From: Pseudarthrobacter polychromogenes
GTDB taxonomy: Bacteria > Actinomycetota > Actinomycetes > Actinomycetales > Micrococcaceae
Reading direction: 5' to 3'
Assembly (NCBI RefSeq): GCF_014644495.1
Contig: NZ_BMKU01000001.1
Location: forward strand, 496,001 to 560,000
DNA: 64,000 nucleotides
Positions within the stretch are counted from its first letter, which is position 1, and every line of letters begins with the position of its first letter. A program made the position numbers and the translations under genes. The notes beneath the pieces were generated by a model. The model searched no databases and was not told the origin of the DNA. It saw only the letters and a list, made by a program, of their open reading frames with translations. This document shows, piece by piece, positions 25,488 to 34,039 of the stretch.

Positions 25488-26824
25488 GCCCCCACCATGT
25501 TCTGCCCGCATACCCGCAGGACCTGCCCGTTGATACCCGCGGCGGCGTCGCTTGCCAGGAACGCGATGGTTTCCGCAACATCCGTTGGCGTGCCGCCCTG
25601 CTGCAGCGAATTCAGCCGCCGCCCGATCTCCCTGACGGCGAAGGGGATCCGTGCCGTCATCTCGGTTTCGATGAAGCCCGGGGCCACCGCATTGATGCTG
25701 CCCCCGTGCGATGCCAGGAGCGGAGCGCTGGCCGTGACCATTCCCATTACCCCTGCCTTGGACGCCGCGTAGTTGGTCTGCCCCCTGTTGCCGGCGATGC
25801 CGCTGGTGGAAGCAACAGACACAATACGCGGGGATTCCCGGAAGTGTTCAGACGCAAGCAGCGCTTCGTTGATCCGGAGTTGCGCGGTGATGTTGATGCT
25901 GATCACCGAGCTCCACTTCGAGTGGTCCATGTTGGCGAGGAGCTTATCCCGGGTGATGCCTGCATTGTGGACCATGATGTCCAGACGACCGTGGCGTTGT
26001 GCCGCGTGCCCGATGATCCGCTGCCCGGCGTCGTCCCTGCTGATGTCCAGCTGCAGGGCTGTCCCCCGGACCTCGTTCGCCACGGCTGCCAGCTGGTCAC
26101 CGGCGGCCGGAACGTCGACAAGGATGAGCGTGGCGCCGTCACGGTGCAGGGTGCGTGCAATGGCTGCGCCGATGCCGCGGGCAGCTCCGGTCACAACGGC
26201 AATCTTGCCTGCCAGCGGCTGGTCAACGTCGCGGGCGGGTTCTCCGGAGGTGCTGGACACGTTGATGAACTGCCCGTCCACGTAGGCGGAACGGCCCGAG
26301 AGGAAGAACCGGAGGGCGGCCAGGGAACTTGCGCTTGTTGCCTGGACGCCTTCCCGGAGAACTATGCCGTTGCCAGTGGCGCCGCCGCGCAGTTCCTTGG
26401 CCAGCGAGCGCAGGAACCCGTCGATCCCCTGGCGGGCAGCCGCAGCGGCCGGGGAATCTGCCTCTGACGCCGGCCGGGACACCGTGACCACCCGGCCGCC
26501 GGGGGCGAGGTCCCTCAGCGAGGCCGCTGCGGTGAGGATGGGCTTTTCGAGATCCCCGGGGCCGGCTACTTCGTCCAGCGCCAGGATGATGGCACCCAGT
26601 TTTTCGCGGGGTACCGCGTGCCGCCTGACGTCGAGGTCCCAGGAGAGCAGTTCGGCAGCCAGGTTGTCGGCTTCGGCGGTATTTCCCTGCACCAGGACGG
26701 GGCCGGTGATCAAGGGCTGCCCGGGCTGGTACCTGCGGAGAACCGCGGGCTGGGGCAGTCCGAGCCTTTTGGCCACGTTCCGGCCAACGCCGTGGTGTAC
26801 CAGTTGTGCGTACTTGTCTGTCAT
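25484..26824 (-). CDS. FabG4-like high-molecular-weight 3-oxoacyl reductase (SDR)
   Basis: This 446-residue protein has two parts. Residues 1-205 form a degenerate Rossmann-like domain without a nucleotide motif, and residues 206-446 form an active SDR domain with TGAARGIGAA, NAGI, a catalytic Ser in VSVASTSG, and YAASK. This tandem arrangement is that of mycobacterial FabG4 (Rv0242c), which reduces 3-oxoacyl-CoA with NADH. It follows the thiolase gene by 9 bp and overlaps the MaoC gene, the same order of reductase and hydratase as in mycobacteria. The role is in fatty acid oxidation or synthesis at the CoA level. Confidence 0.9.
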   Translation of the reverse strand: MTDKYAQLVHHGVGRNVAKRLGLPQPAVLRRYQPGQPLITGPVLVQGNTAEADNLAAELLSWDLDVRRHAVPREKLGAIILALDEVAGPGDLEKPILTAAASLRDLAPGGRVVTVSRPASEADSPAAAAARQGIDGFLRSLAKELRGGATGNGIVLREGVQATSASSLAALRFFLSGRSAYVDGQFINVSSTSGEPARDVDQPLAGKIAVVTGAARGIGAAIARTLHRDGATLILVDVPAAGDQLAAVANEVRGTALQLDISRDDAGQRIIGHAAQRHGRLDIMVHNAGITRDKLLANMDHSKWSSVISINITAQLRINEALLASEHFRESPRIVSVASTSGIAGNRGQTNYAASKAGVMGMVTASAPLLASHGGSINAVAPGFIETEMTARIPFAVREIGRRLNSLQQGGTPTDVAETIAFLASDAAAGINGQVLRVCGQNMVGA

Positions 26825-26833
26825 CTGTGTCCC

Positions 26834-28195
26834 CTACAGCGATTCGAGAATTGCGACGACGCCCTGGCCGCCGGCGGCGCAGACCGAGACCAAGCCACGT
26901 GCGGGCCGGCCGTCCGTCCTGCCTTTGGCGTGGAGCTGCTTGGCCAGGGACGCCACGATCCGGCCGCCGGTGGCGGCGAAGGGGTGGCCGGCGGCCAGTG
27001 ACGAGCCGTTAACGTTCAGGCGCGAACGGTCAACGCTGCCAAAGGCGCCCTCCAGGCCGAGCCTGGTCCGGCCGAACTCTTCGTCCTCCCAGGCCGCCAG
27101 AGTGCTGAGGACCGTGGCGGCAAAGGCTTCGTGGATTTCGAAGAAGTCGATGTCCGCAAGCGTGAGGCCTTGCCGGACCAGCAGCCTGGGCACGGCGAAC
27201 ACGGGAGCCATCAGCAGGCCGTCCTTGCCGTGGACAAAGTCGACGGCGGCAGCCTCGGCGTCCACCACGGCCGCAAGCTTGGGCAGGTCATGGGCGTCCG
27301 CCCAGGTTTCGGAGGCCAGCAGGACCGTTGAGGCCCCGTCCGTCAGCGGCGTTGAGTTGCCGGCCGTCATGGTGGCGTCGGCACCGAGGTTCTTGCCGAA
27401 GACCGGCTTGAGGGTAGCGAGCTTTTCGAGCGACGTATCGGCGCGGAGGTTGCCGTCGCGCGCCAGGCCCCGGTACGGCGTGAGGAGGTCATCGAAGAAC
27501 CCGGACTCGTAGGCTGCCGCGAGGTTCCGGTGGCTGTTGTAGGCCAGCTCGTCCTGGGCCTCACGCGAAATCTTCCACTGTGCCGTGGTGAGGGCCTGGT
27601 GCTCCCCCATGGACAGGCCGGTGCGGGGCTCGGCCGTCCCGGGAGCCAACGGGGCCAGGTCTTTGGGCCGCAGCCGGCTGAGGATCTGCAGCCGCTGCGG
27701 CAGTGTCTTTGCCCGGCTGAGGTCCAGGATCACGTCGCGAAGGCCCTCGCTGACCACCACGGGAGCGTCCGAAGCGGAATCCACACCGCCGGCCACTGCT
27801 GAGTCGATCTGTCCCAGCTTGATCTTGTTCGCCAGGCCCACCACGGTTTCAAGGCCGGTGGCGCAGGCCTGCTGCAGGTCATAGGCAGGAGTCTCGGCGG
27901 AGAGCGCCGAGCCCAGTACGGCTTCACGGGTGAGATTGAAGTCCCTGGAGTGCTTGAGGACCGCACCTGCGGCCACTTCCCCGATGCGCTCGTCCTGCAG
28001 GCCGAACCTGGCGATGAGCCCGTCCAGTGCCGCGGTCAGCATGTCCAGGTTGGAGGACTTTGCGTAGGCGCTGCCGGCGCGGGCAAACGGGATCCGGTTT
28101 CCTCCGACGATCACTGCCCTGCGGAGGTCAGTGGTTCCTGCAGCCAGGCTGCGTGCTTCTTCGGGTCCAGCGGTGGACTGTCCGTCAGTGGACAT
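26834..28195 (-). CDS. Acetyl-CoA acetyltransferase (thiolase, FadA2-like)
   Basis: This 453-residue thiolase begins with a 24-residue variable lead, then VIVGGNRIPFARAGSAY. The acyl-accepting Cys111 is in QQACATGLE, the His motif in DFFEIHEAFAAT, and the second Cys in VSVCAAGGQG near the C-terminus; NVNGSSLAAGHPFAATGGR is the fourth motif. All catalytic residues are present. GAGGAG precedes the ATG. It is the first gene of the minus-strand fatty-acid operon and diverges from the TetR gene, with a 33-bp near-palindrome between them that probably regulates both. Confidence 0.93.
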   Translation of the reverse strand: MSTDGQSTAGPEEARSLAAGTTDLRRAVIVGGNRIPFARAGSAYAKSSNLDMLTAALDGLIARFGLQDERIGEVAAGAVLKHSRDFNLTREAVLGSALSAETPAYDLQQACATGLETVVGLANKIKLGQIDSAVAGGVDSASDAPVVVSEGLRDVILDLSRAKTLPQRLQILSRLRPKDLAPLAPGTAEPRTGLSMGEHQALTTAQWKISREAQDELAYNSHRNLAAAYESGFFDDLLTPYRGLARDGNLRADTSLEKLATLKPVFGKNLGADATMTAGNSTPLTDGASTVLLASETWADAHDLPKLAAVVDAEAAAVDFVHGKDGLLMAPVFAVPRLLVRQGLTLADIDFFEIHEAFAATVLSTLAAWEDEEFGRTRLGLEGAFGSVDRSRLNVNGSSLAAGHPFAATGGRIVASLAKQLHAKGRTDGRPARGLVSVCAAGGQGVVAILESL

Positions 28196-28224
28196 GGATA
28201 TCTCCTCGGGTCACGTGCGGTTAC

Positions 28225-28257
28225 CGATACCCAGCGTACCTGATACGCTGAGTATCG
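28225..28257. promoter_or_regulatory. 33-bp operator-like near-palindrome between thiolase and TetR genes
   Basis: Two 14-bp arms, 28225-28238 (CGATACCCAGCGTA) and 28244-28257 (TACGCTGAGTATCG), match as inverted repeats at 13 of 14 positions around a 5-bp centre. The right arm contains the TACGCT hexamer placed 7 nt before the TetR GTG, and the arm ends on the G of that start codon. Binding of the TetR protein here would block its own promoter and probably that of the thiolase operon. The site is seen directly; the regulator assignment is inference. Confidence 0.75.
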
Positions 28258-28943
28258 TGAACATCCACGAAAGCGGCCCAATGGTGCCGTCGGCAACCGG
28301 CAGTCCTGACGGGCGCTCTTCGCGCTGGCAGAGCCACCGGGAGGAACGCCGCCGGGAGCTGATCAAGTCCGCACGGCGTGCAGTGCACGTGTTGGGCAGC
28401 GACGCTTCCATGGAAGAGATCGCCGCCGCCGCCGGCACCTCGAAGTCCGTGTTCTACCGCTATTTCGGCGACAAAGCCGGGCTTCAGCAGGCTGTGGGCG
28501 AAGTTGTCCTGAGCCAGATGCAGCGCCGGATCCAGGAAGCCGCCCAGAACGCGGACACTCCGCGCGAAGGTCTCCTGGCCATGGTCTCCGCCTACCTCCA
28601 GATGGCGGACACCAGCCCTAACGTCTACACGTTCGTCACCCGGTACGGCAGCGGGGACCCCGAAGGTTCCTCGGGCGCAGTGTCCGGTGCCCTCGGGCAC
28701 TTCTTTGACGCGGTGGCGGACATGATTGCCACCCCCATGAGGTCGCACCTGGGCGACGGTAAGCAGTCGGTCATCGGCTACTGGCCCAAGGCGGCGATCG
28801 GACTGGTAAGGAACGCCGGGGAACAGTGGCTCAGCACTCCGGACTCCCCTGCCAAGCCCGGCCAGGAGGCGATGGCACGGCAGATCACGGCCTGGCTGTG
28901 CGTGGGCATCGCCCCCGAACTCTCGCCGTCGGCACGGGGATGA
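28257..28943 (+). CDS. TetR family transcriptional regulator
   Basis: This 228-residue protein has an N-terminal helix-turn-helix (MEEIAAAAGTSKSVFYRYFGDK, about residues 52-73) and a helical ligand domain typical of actinobacterial TetR proteins (YLQMADTSPNVYTFVTRY). The GTG at 28257 was chosen because TACGCT lies 7 nt upstream; an ATG at 28281 would shorten it by 8 residues. Given the divergent fatty-acid genes and the palindrome overlapping its start, it is most likely an acyl-CoA-responsive repressor, though the ligand is not readable from sequence. The acyl-CoA oxidase follows 104 bp downstream on the same strand. Confidence 0.87.
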   Translation: MNIHESGPMVPSATGSPDGRSSRWQSHREERRRELIKSARRAVHVLGSDASMEEIAAAAGTSKSVFYRYFGDKAGLQQAVGEVVLSQMQRRIQEAAQNADTPREGLLAMVSAYLQMADTSPNVYTFVTRYGSGDPEGSSGAVSGALGHFFDAVADMIATPMRSHLGDGKQSVIGYWPKAAIGLVRNAGEQWLSTPDSPAKPGQEAMARQITAWLCVGIAPELSPSARG

Positions 28944-29047
28944 CCCCGCACTGCCCGCCGGACCACCAGCTCGACCCGCAGCCAACGTACCAACCACCTG
29001 AAACCACGTAGCAATAAGCACTGTCAGCACCAACGAAGGACATTGAC

Positions 29048-31159
29048 ATGACTGAAGTAGTGGACCGTCCAGCCGGCAAGGGGCAGCGCCCCGCCGCCGA
29101 CAAACCGGCACCGGGCCCTTCCCGGGCCCAGCCCGCCGTTGACGTGGAAGCACTGGGCCGGCAACTGCTGGGTAAGTGGGCCGATGTCCGGCTCCAGGCC
29201 AGGGAGCTTGCCGCCCGCCCCGAACTCCACAAGACCGAGGGCCTGACGCACACCGAGCACCGGAAGAGGGTGTTCGGGCAGCTGCGGTACCTGGTGGAGA
29301 ATGAAGCCGTCCACCGCGCATTCCCGGCAGCGCTGGGCGGTTCTGACGACCACGGCGGCAACATCGCCGGCTTCGAGGAGCTTGTGGTGGCCGATCCCTC
29401 GCTCCAGATCAAGGCCGGGGTGCAGTGGGGACTTTTCGGCTCTGCCGTGATGCACCTCGGCACTGCCGGACACCATGCCAGGTGGCTTCCGGGCATCATG
29501 AACCTGGACATTCCCGGCTGCTTCGCCATGACCGAGACGGGACACGGCTCGGACGTGGCCAGTATTGCGACCACCGCAACCTATGACCCGGCCACGGAGG
29601 AGTTCGTGGTGCACACCCCCTTCCGCGCCGCCTGGAAGGACTACATCGGCAATGCGGCCACCGACGGACTGGGCGCCGTGGTGTTCGCCCAGCTGGTCAC
29701 CCGCGGAGTAAACCATGGCGTCCATGCCTTCTACGTGGACCTCAGGGATCCGGCGACCAAGGAGTTCCTGCCGGGAATCGGGGGCGAGGACGACGGCATC
29801 AAGGGCGGGCTCAATGGCATCGACAACGGCCGGCTGCACTTCACCAACGTCCGGATCCCCCGGACAAACCTCCTCAACCGCTACGGTGACGTCGCTCCTG
29901 ACGGAACCTATTCGTCGCCCATTGCCAGCCCCGGCCGCCGGTTCTTCACCATGCTCGGCACACTGGTCCAGGGACGGGTATCACTCGACGGCGCTGCGGT
30001 GGCGGCGTCCAAGGTGGCTTTGAAAGCGGCCATTGGCTACGCCACGGAACGCCGCCAGTTCAACGCCTCCTCTCATACAGACGAGGAAGTCCTCCTCGAC
30101 TACCAGCGGCACCAGCGGCGCCTGTTCACGCGGCTCGCTACCACCTACGCCGCCGGGTTCGCCCACGAACAGCTGCTGGAGAAGTTCGACGACGTCTTCT
30201 CCGGCGCCCACGACACGGACGAGGACCGCCAGGACCTGGAAACCCTGGCTGCCGCCCTGAAGGCGCTGAGCACCTGGCACGCACTGGACACCCTGCAGGA
30301 ATGCCGGGAAGCCTGCGGCGGCGCCGGCTTCCTGATCGAAAACCGCTTCGCCTCACTGCGGGCAGACCTGGACGTCTACGCCACGTTCGAAGGTGACAAC
30401 ACGGTGTTGCTGCAGCTGGTGGCAAAGCGGCTCCTGGCTGATTACGCCAAAGAGTTCCGGAACGTGGACTTCGGCGTCATGGCACGCTACGTGGTGGGCC
30501 AGGCCACCGGCGCCGCGATCCACCGGACCGGCCTGCGCCAGGTTGCCCAGTTCATGGCCGACACCGGTTCGGTGCAGCGGGCTGCCATCGCCCTCCGCGA
30601 CGAGGCGGGCCAGCGCGCGCTGCTCACCGACCGTGTCCAGACCATGGTGGCGGAGGCGGCGGGCTCGCTCAGGGGCAGCAACAGGCTCTCGCAGGAGAAA
30701 GGCGCCGCGCTGTTCAACCGGCACCAGAACGAACTCATCGACGCCGCACAGGCGCACGCCGAGCTCCTGCAGTGGGAGGCCTTCACGGACGCCCTCCGCG
30801 AGGTGGAAGATCCCGGGACCAGGATGGTCCTGACCTGGCTGCGGGACCTCTTTGGCCTGTCGCTGATCGAGAAGAACCTGTCCTGGTACCTCATGAACGG
30901 GCGCCTCTCCATGCAGCGGGGCCGCACGGTGGGCGAATACATCAACAGGCTGCTGGTGAAGATCCGGCCGCACGCCCTGGACCTCGTGGAAGCGTTCGGT
31001 TATGGCGATGACCATGTGCGCGCCGCCGTGGCAACAGGCGCCGAGAAGGAACGGCAGGACGGGGCACGGGCCTACTTCCGCAGCCAGCGGGCCAGCGGCC
31101 AGGCCCCGGTGGACGAGAAGGTGCTGCTGGCCAGGACCGCCGCCGCCAAGCGGAACTGA
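29048..31159 (+). CDS. Acyl-CoA oxidase/dehydrogenase, long form
   Basis: This 703-residue flavoprotein is of the size and layout of acyl-CoA oxidases, not the roughly 390-residue dehydrogenases. It has an acyl-CoA dehydrogenase core (CFAMTETGHGSDVASIATTA, then GRVSLDGAAVAASK, CREACGGAGFLIENR, DLDVYATFEGDNTVLLQLVA) and an extra C-terminal helical domain (480-703). The Glu in the YATFEGDNT block is the likely catalytic base. It would carry out the first, alpha-beta desaturating step of beta-oxidation, passing electrons to oxygen if it is a true oxidase. GAAGGA precedes the ATG. It sits where mycobacteria have fadE5, near the FabG4/HtdX-like genes. Confidence 0.89.
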   Translation: MTEVVDRPAGKGQRPAADKPAPGPSRAQPAVDVEALGRQLLGKWADVRLQARELAARPELHKTEGLTHTEHRKRVFGQLRYLVENEAVHRAFPAALGGSDDHGGNIAGFEELVVADPSLQIKAGVQWGLFGSAVMHLGTAGHHARWLPGIMNLDIPGCFAMTETGHGSDVASIATTATYDPATEEFVVHTPFRAAWKDYIGNAATDGLGAVVFAQLVTRGVNHGVHAFYVDLRDPATKEFLPGIGGEDDGIKGGLNGIDNGRLHFTNVRIPRTNLLNRYGDVAPDGTYSSPIASPGRRFFTMLGTLVQGRVSLDGAAVAASKVALKAAIGYATERRQFNASSHTDEEVLLDYQRHQRRLFTRLATTYAAGFAHEQLLEKFDDVFSGAHDTDEDRQDLETLAAALKALSTWHALDTLQECREACGGAGFLIENRFASLRADLDVYATFEGDNTVLLQLVAKRLLADYAKEFRNVDFGVMARYVVGQATGAAIHRTGLRQVAQFMADTGSVQRAAIALRDEAGQRALLTDRVQTMVAEAAGSLRGSNRLSQEKGAALFNRHQNELIDAAQAHAELLQWEAFTDALREVEDPGTRMVLTWLRDLFGLSLIEKNLSWYLMNGRLSMQRGRTVGEYINRLLVKIRPHALDLVEAFGYGDDHVRAAVATGAEKERQDGARAYFRSQRASGQAPVDEKVLLARTAAAKRN

Positions 31160-31178
31160 CCGTCCCCTGGCGTCATGA

Positions 31179-31226
31179 ACGACGACGGCGCCGCTCCCCT
31201 TGCGGGGGAAGCGGCGCCGTCGTCGT
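31179..31226. terminator. Strong bidirectional hairpin between acyl-CoA oxidase and glgA
   Basis: A 17-bp perfect arm pair (31179-31195 with 31210-31226), continued by CCCC/GGGG with one unpaired A, encloses a 4-nt loop. It stands between convergent genes and has no T tract. Confidence 0.8.
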
Positions 31227-31253
31227 CATTAGGCCGTCCTTCACATAGGTTCG

Positions 31254-32459
31254 CTAGCTCCGGGCCGGGAGCACGGAGCGGTACACCTCGAGCGTGGTTT
31301 CCGTAATGGATTCCCAGGAGAAGTGCTTCTCGGCACGCAGCCGGCCTGCCTGGCCCATAGCGCGGGCGCGCTCCGGGTCGGAGACCACCTCGGTGAGGGC
31401 TGCGGCGAATTCGGTCACGAATTTTTCGGGATCGAGGGGCGTTCCGGTGCCGTCGGTGACCTGCTCAAGGCCAACCAGGAGGCCGGTCTGGCCGTGCTCC
31501 ACCACCTCCGGAATTCCGCCGGTGGCGCTGGCAACCACTGCTGCGCCGCACGCCATGGCCTCCAGGTTGACGATGCCGAGCGGCTCGTAGATGGAGGGGC
31601 AGGCGAAGGCAGTGGCGTGGCTGAGCACCTGGATGAGCTCGTGGCGCGGCAGCATCCGCTCAATCAGCACCACGCCGGTCCGCTGGCTTTGCAGTTCCTC
31701 AATGAGCCGTGCCGTTTCGGAAGCAAGTTCGGGAGTGTCCGCGGCCCCCAGGCACAGGACCAGTTGAACGTCAGCCGGCAGCTTGGCCGCTGCGCGGAGG
31801 AGGTAGGGCACGCCCTTCTGGCGTGTGTTCCTGCCCACAAAGACCACGCTGGGCTTGGCGGGGTCAATGCCCAGGGCGCGGACGGCGTCGTCATTTTCGT
31901 CACGTTGCCACATCTCGACGTCGATGCCGTTGTGGACCACCCGGACCTTTTCGGGATCGACGTCCGGGTAGCTGCGCAGGATGTCCTGGCGCATGCCCTC
32001 CGAAACCGCGATGATGGCTGCGGCTGCCTCGTACGCGGTCTTCTCCACCCAGGACGAGAGCGCATACCCGCCACCGAGCTGCTCCGCCTTCCAGGGCCGC
32101 AGCGGCTCCAGGCTGTGGGCGCTCAGGACATGCGGGATACCGTGCAGCAGGGAAGCCAGGTGCCCGGCCATGTTGGCGTACCAGGTGTGCGAATGGACCA
32201 GGTCCGCGCCTTCCACGTCCGGCACAATCCGCAGGTCCACACCGAGGGTCTGGACCGCGGCGTTAGCTCCGCCAAGGTCCTCCGGCACCTGGTAGGACGT
32301 TACGGCGGCGCCATGATAGTCGGTATCGCGGGGAGCCCCAAAAGCACGAACCTGCAGGTCAACATGCTTACTAAGCACCCTGCTCAATTCGGCCACGTGG
32401 ACTCCGGCGCCACCGTAGATCTCCGGCGGGAACTCTTTGGTCACAATGTCTATACGCAC
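31254..32459 (-). CDS. glgA: Glycogen synthase (actinobacterial GlgA/GlgM type)
   Basis: This is a roughly 401-residue GT4-family GT-B enzyme with the N-terminal loop IVTKEFPPEIYGGAGVHVAE and the donor-site blocks VGRNTRQKGVPYLL and CPSIYEPLGIVNLEAMACGA. In actinobacteria such proteins make glycogen or maltose-1-phosphate from ADP-glucose. The divergent neighbour glgC supplies ADP-glucose. The GTG at 32459 matches where homologues begin (RIDIVTKEF). A TTG 9 nt upstream (32468) has the better ribosome site, AAGGA at about 6 nt, so the exact start is undecided. TAAGCT about 12 nt before the TTG may be the -10 element. Confidence 0.92.
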   Translation of the reverse strand: MRIDIVTKEFPPEIYGGAGVHVAELSRVLSKHVDLQVRAFGAPRDTDYHGAAVTSYQVPEDLGGANAAVQTLGVDLRIVPDVEGADLVHSHTWYANMAGHLASLLHGIPHVLSAHSLEPLRPWKAEQLGGGYALSSWVEKTAYEAAAAIIAVSEGMRQDILRSYPDVDPEKVRVVHNGIDVEMWQRDENDDAVRALGIDPAKPSVVFVGRNTRQKGVPYLLRAAAKLPADVQLVLCLGAADTPELASETARLIEELQSQRTGVVLIERMLPRHELIQVLSHATAFACPSIYEPLGIVNLEAMACGAAVVASATGGIPEVVEHGQTGLLVGLEQVTDGTGTPLDPEKFVTEFAAALTEVVSDPERARAMGQAGRLRAEKHFSWESITETTLEVYRSVLPARS

Positions 32460-32561
32460 AAGACCCAAGGTAGTCCTTCCAGCTTAACTGTTCTAGTGTG
32501 AAGGGGTCCGGGCGTACCGGACTGTCTTGGGGAGTTACGAAGGCGTACAGGAGCGACCATC

Positions 32562-33968
32562 ATGCCGTTGAACAAAAAAGTCCTGGCCATTGTCCTCGCG
32601 GGTGGCGAGGGAAACAGACTGATGCCACTGACGGCAGACCGGGCGAAGCCGGCGGTGCCTTTCGCCGGGAGCTACCGCCTGATCGATTTTGCGATTTCCA
32701 ACCTGGTGAACTCGCGCTACCTGCAAATCGTGGTCCTCACCCAATACAAATCCCATAGCCTCGACCGGCATATTTCGGAAGCCTGGCGCATGTCCACCCA
32801 GCTCGGGAACTACGTCGCCTCCGTGCCGGCGCAGCAGCGCGTGGGCAAGAGCTGGTTCCTTGGCAGCGCCAACGCCATCTACCAGTCCCTGAACTTGATC
32901 CACGACGCCAACCCGGACATCGTGGTGGTTGTCGGCGCCGACCACGTCTACCGCATGGACTTCGCCCAGATGGTGGAGCAGCACGTCAACAGCGGCGCCA
33001 AGGCGACGGTTGCCGCCGTCCGGCAGCCCCTGCACATGGCGGACCAGTTTGGCGTGATCGAGGTGGACCAGGACAACCCGCAGAAGATTTCGGCGTTCGT
33101 GGAAAAGCCCTCAAGCACTCCGGGCCTCGCCGCCGATCCCTCGCAGTTCCTGGCCTCCATGGGCAACTACGTCTTTGACGCCGACGCTCTGGTGGCCGCG
33201 CTCCATGTCGACGCCGAGCGGCTGGACACCAAGCACGACATGGGCGGGGACATCATCCCCTACTTCGTCAACCAGGGCGAAGCCGACGTGTACGACTTCA
33301 CCCTCAACGACATCCCCGGCTCCACCGAGCGTGACCGCACCTACTGGCGGGATGTGGGCACCATCGACTCTTTCTACGACGCGCACATGGACCTCATTTC
33401 CCCGCTGCCGGTCTTCAACCTCTACAACTCCGAGTGGCCCATCTACACGAGGCAGAGCATCTCCCCGCCGGCAAAGTTCGTGCGCGGCCAGAACAACACG
33501 GTGGGCACCGCGCTGGATTCGATCGTCTCCAGCGGCGTGGTGATTTCCGGCGGCATCGTGGAGGGCTCTGTGCTCTCCAACGACGTCTACGTGGCCACCA
33601 GCAGCCGGGTTATCGACTCCGTCCTGATGGACAAGGTGCAGATCGGCGCGGGCGCCGTTGTGAACCGGGCCATCATCGACAAGAACGTCAAGGTGCCGGC
33701 AGGGGCGGCGATCGAACTGGACGCGGACCTGGACCGTGCCCGCGGCTTCAAGGTCACCGAGTCCGGCATCACGGTCCTCGCCAAGGGGCAGACCGTACCC
33801 GAACCCACTGACGAGGAGCGGCAGCTTGCTGCCCGGAACCTCCACCTTGTCCCGAACGCAGTGAAGGCAGCTGCAGGCCAGCATCCCGACCTGCAGGAAT
33901 CCGTGGACAGGGTGGCCGAGACACACGCTGCGGCCGCTGCCGACGCCGCACCCGGCGCCAGGATCTAG
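32562..33968 (+). CDS. glgC: Glucose-1-phosphate adenylyltransferase (ADP-glucose pyrophosphorylase)
   Basis: This 468-residue enzyme forms ADP-glucose from ATP and glucose-1-phosphate, the committed step of glycogen synthesis. Motifs are the nucleotide loop [39 protein letters not shown], and FVEKPSS for glucose-1-phosphate, followed by a left-handed beta helix of hexapeptides in the C-terminal quarter. After the usual end (about residue 425, VLAKGQ) there is a tail of about 40 residues rich in Ala that is not part of the family core. The ATG has AGGAG 9 nt upstream. It diverges from glgA across about 100 bp. Confidence 0.95.
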   Translation: MPLNKKVLAIVLAGGEGNRLMPLTADRAKPAVPFAGSYRLIDFAISNLVNSRYLQIVVLTQYKSHSLDRHISEAWRMSTQLGNYVASVPAQQRVGKSWFLGSANAIYQSLNLIHDANPDIVVVVGADHVYRMDFAQMVEQHVNSGAKATVAAVRQPLHMADQFGVIEVDQDNPQKISAFVEKPSSTPGLAADPSQFLASMGNYVFDADALVAALHVDAERLDTKHDMGGDIIPYFVNQGEADVYDFTLNDIPGSTERDRTYWRDVGTIDSFYDAHMDLISPLPVFNLYNSEWPIYTRQSISPPAKFVRGQNNTVGTALDSIVSSGVVISGGIVEGSVLSNDVYVATSSRVIDSVLMDKVQIGAGAVVNRAIIDKNVKVPAGAAIELDADLDRARGFKVTESGITVLAKGQTVPEPTDEERQLAARNLHLVPNAVKAAAGQHPDLQESVDRVAETHAAAAADAAPGARI

Positions 33969-33983
33969 CGCTTCACCCCGGGG

Positions 33984-34012
33984 GCCGGCCCGCCTGCACA
34001 GGTGCGGCCGGC
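33984..34012 (+). terminator. Hairpin after glgC
   Basis: GCCGGCC (33984-33990) pairs with GGCCGGC (34006-34012), and two inner G-C pairs follow a bulge. It lies between the glgC stop and the promoter of the SDR gene. Confidence 0.6.
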
Positions 34013-34026
34013 AGTGTCCCAGGCTG

Positions 34027-34032
34027 TAAAAT
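34027..34032 (+). promoter_or_regulatory. -10-like hexamer TAAAAT of the zinc-ribbon SDR
   Basis: TAAAAT ends 7 nt before the ATG at 34040. It is one of the best matches to the TATAAT consensus in the window and predicts a leaderless mRNA. Confidence 0.6.
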
Positions 34033-34039
34033 CGGTACA

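Noticed and set aside
25706..27512. Long plus-strand frames opposite the FabG4-like and thiolase genes
   Set aside because: Antisense shadows; both minus-strand genes have complete catalytic motifs and ATGA or short-gap operon linkage.
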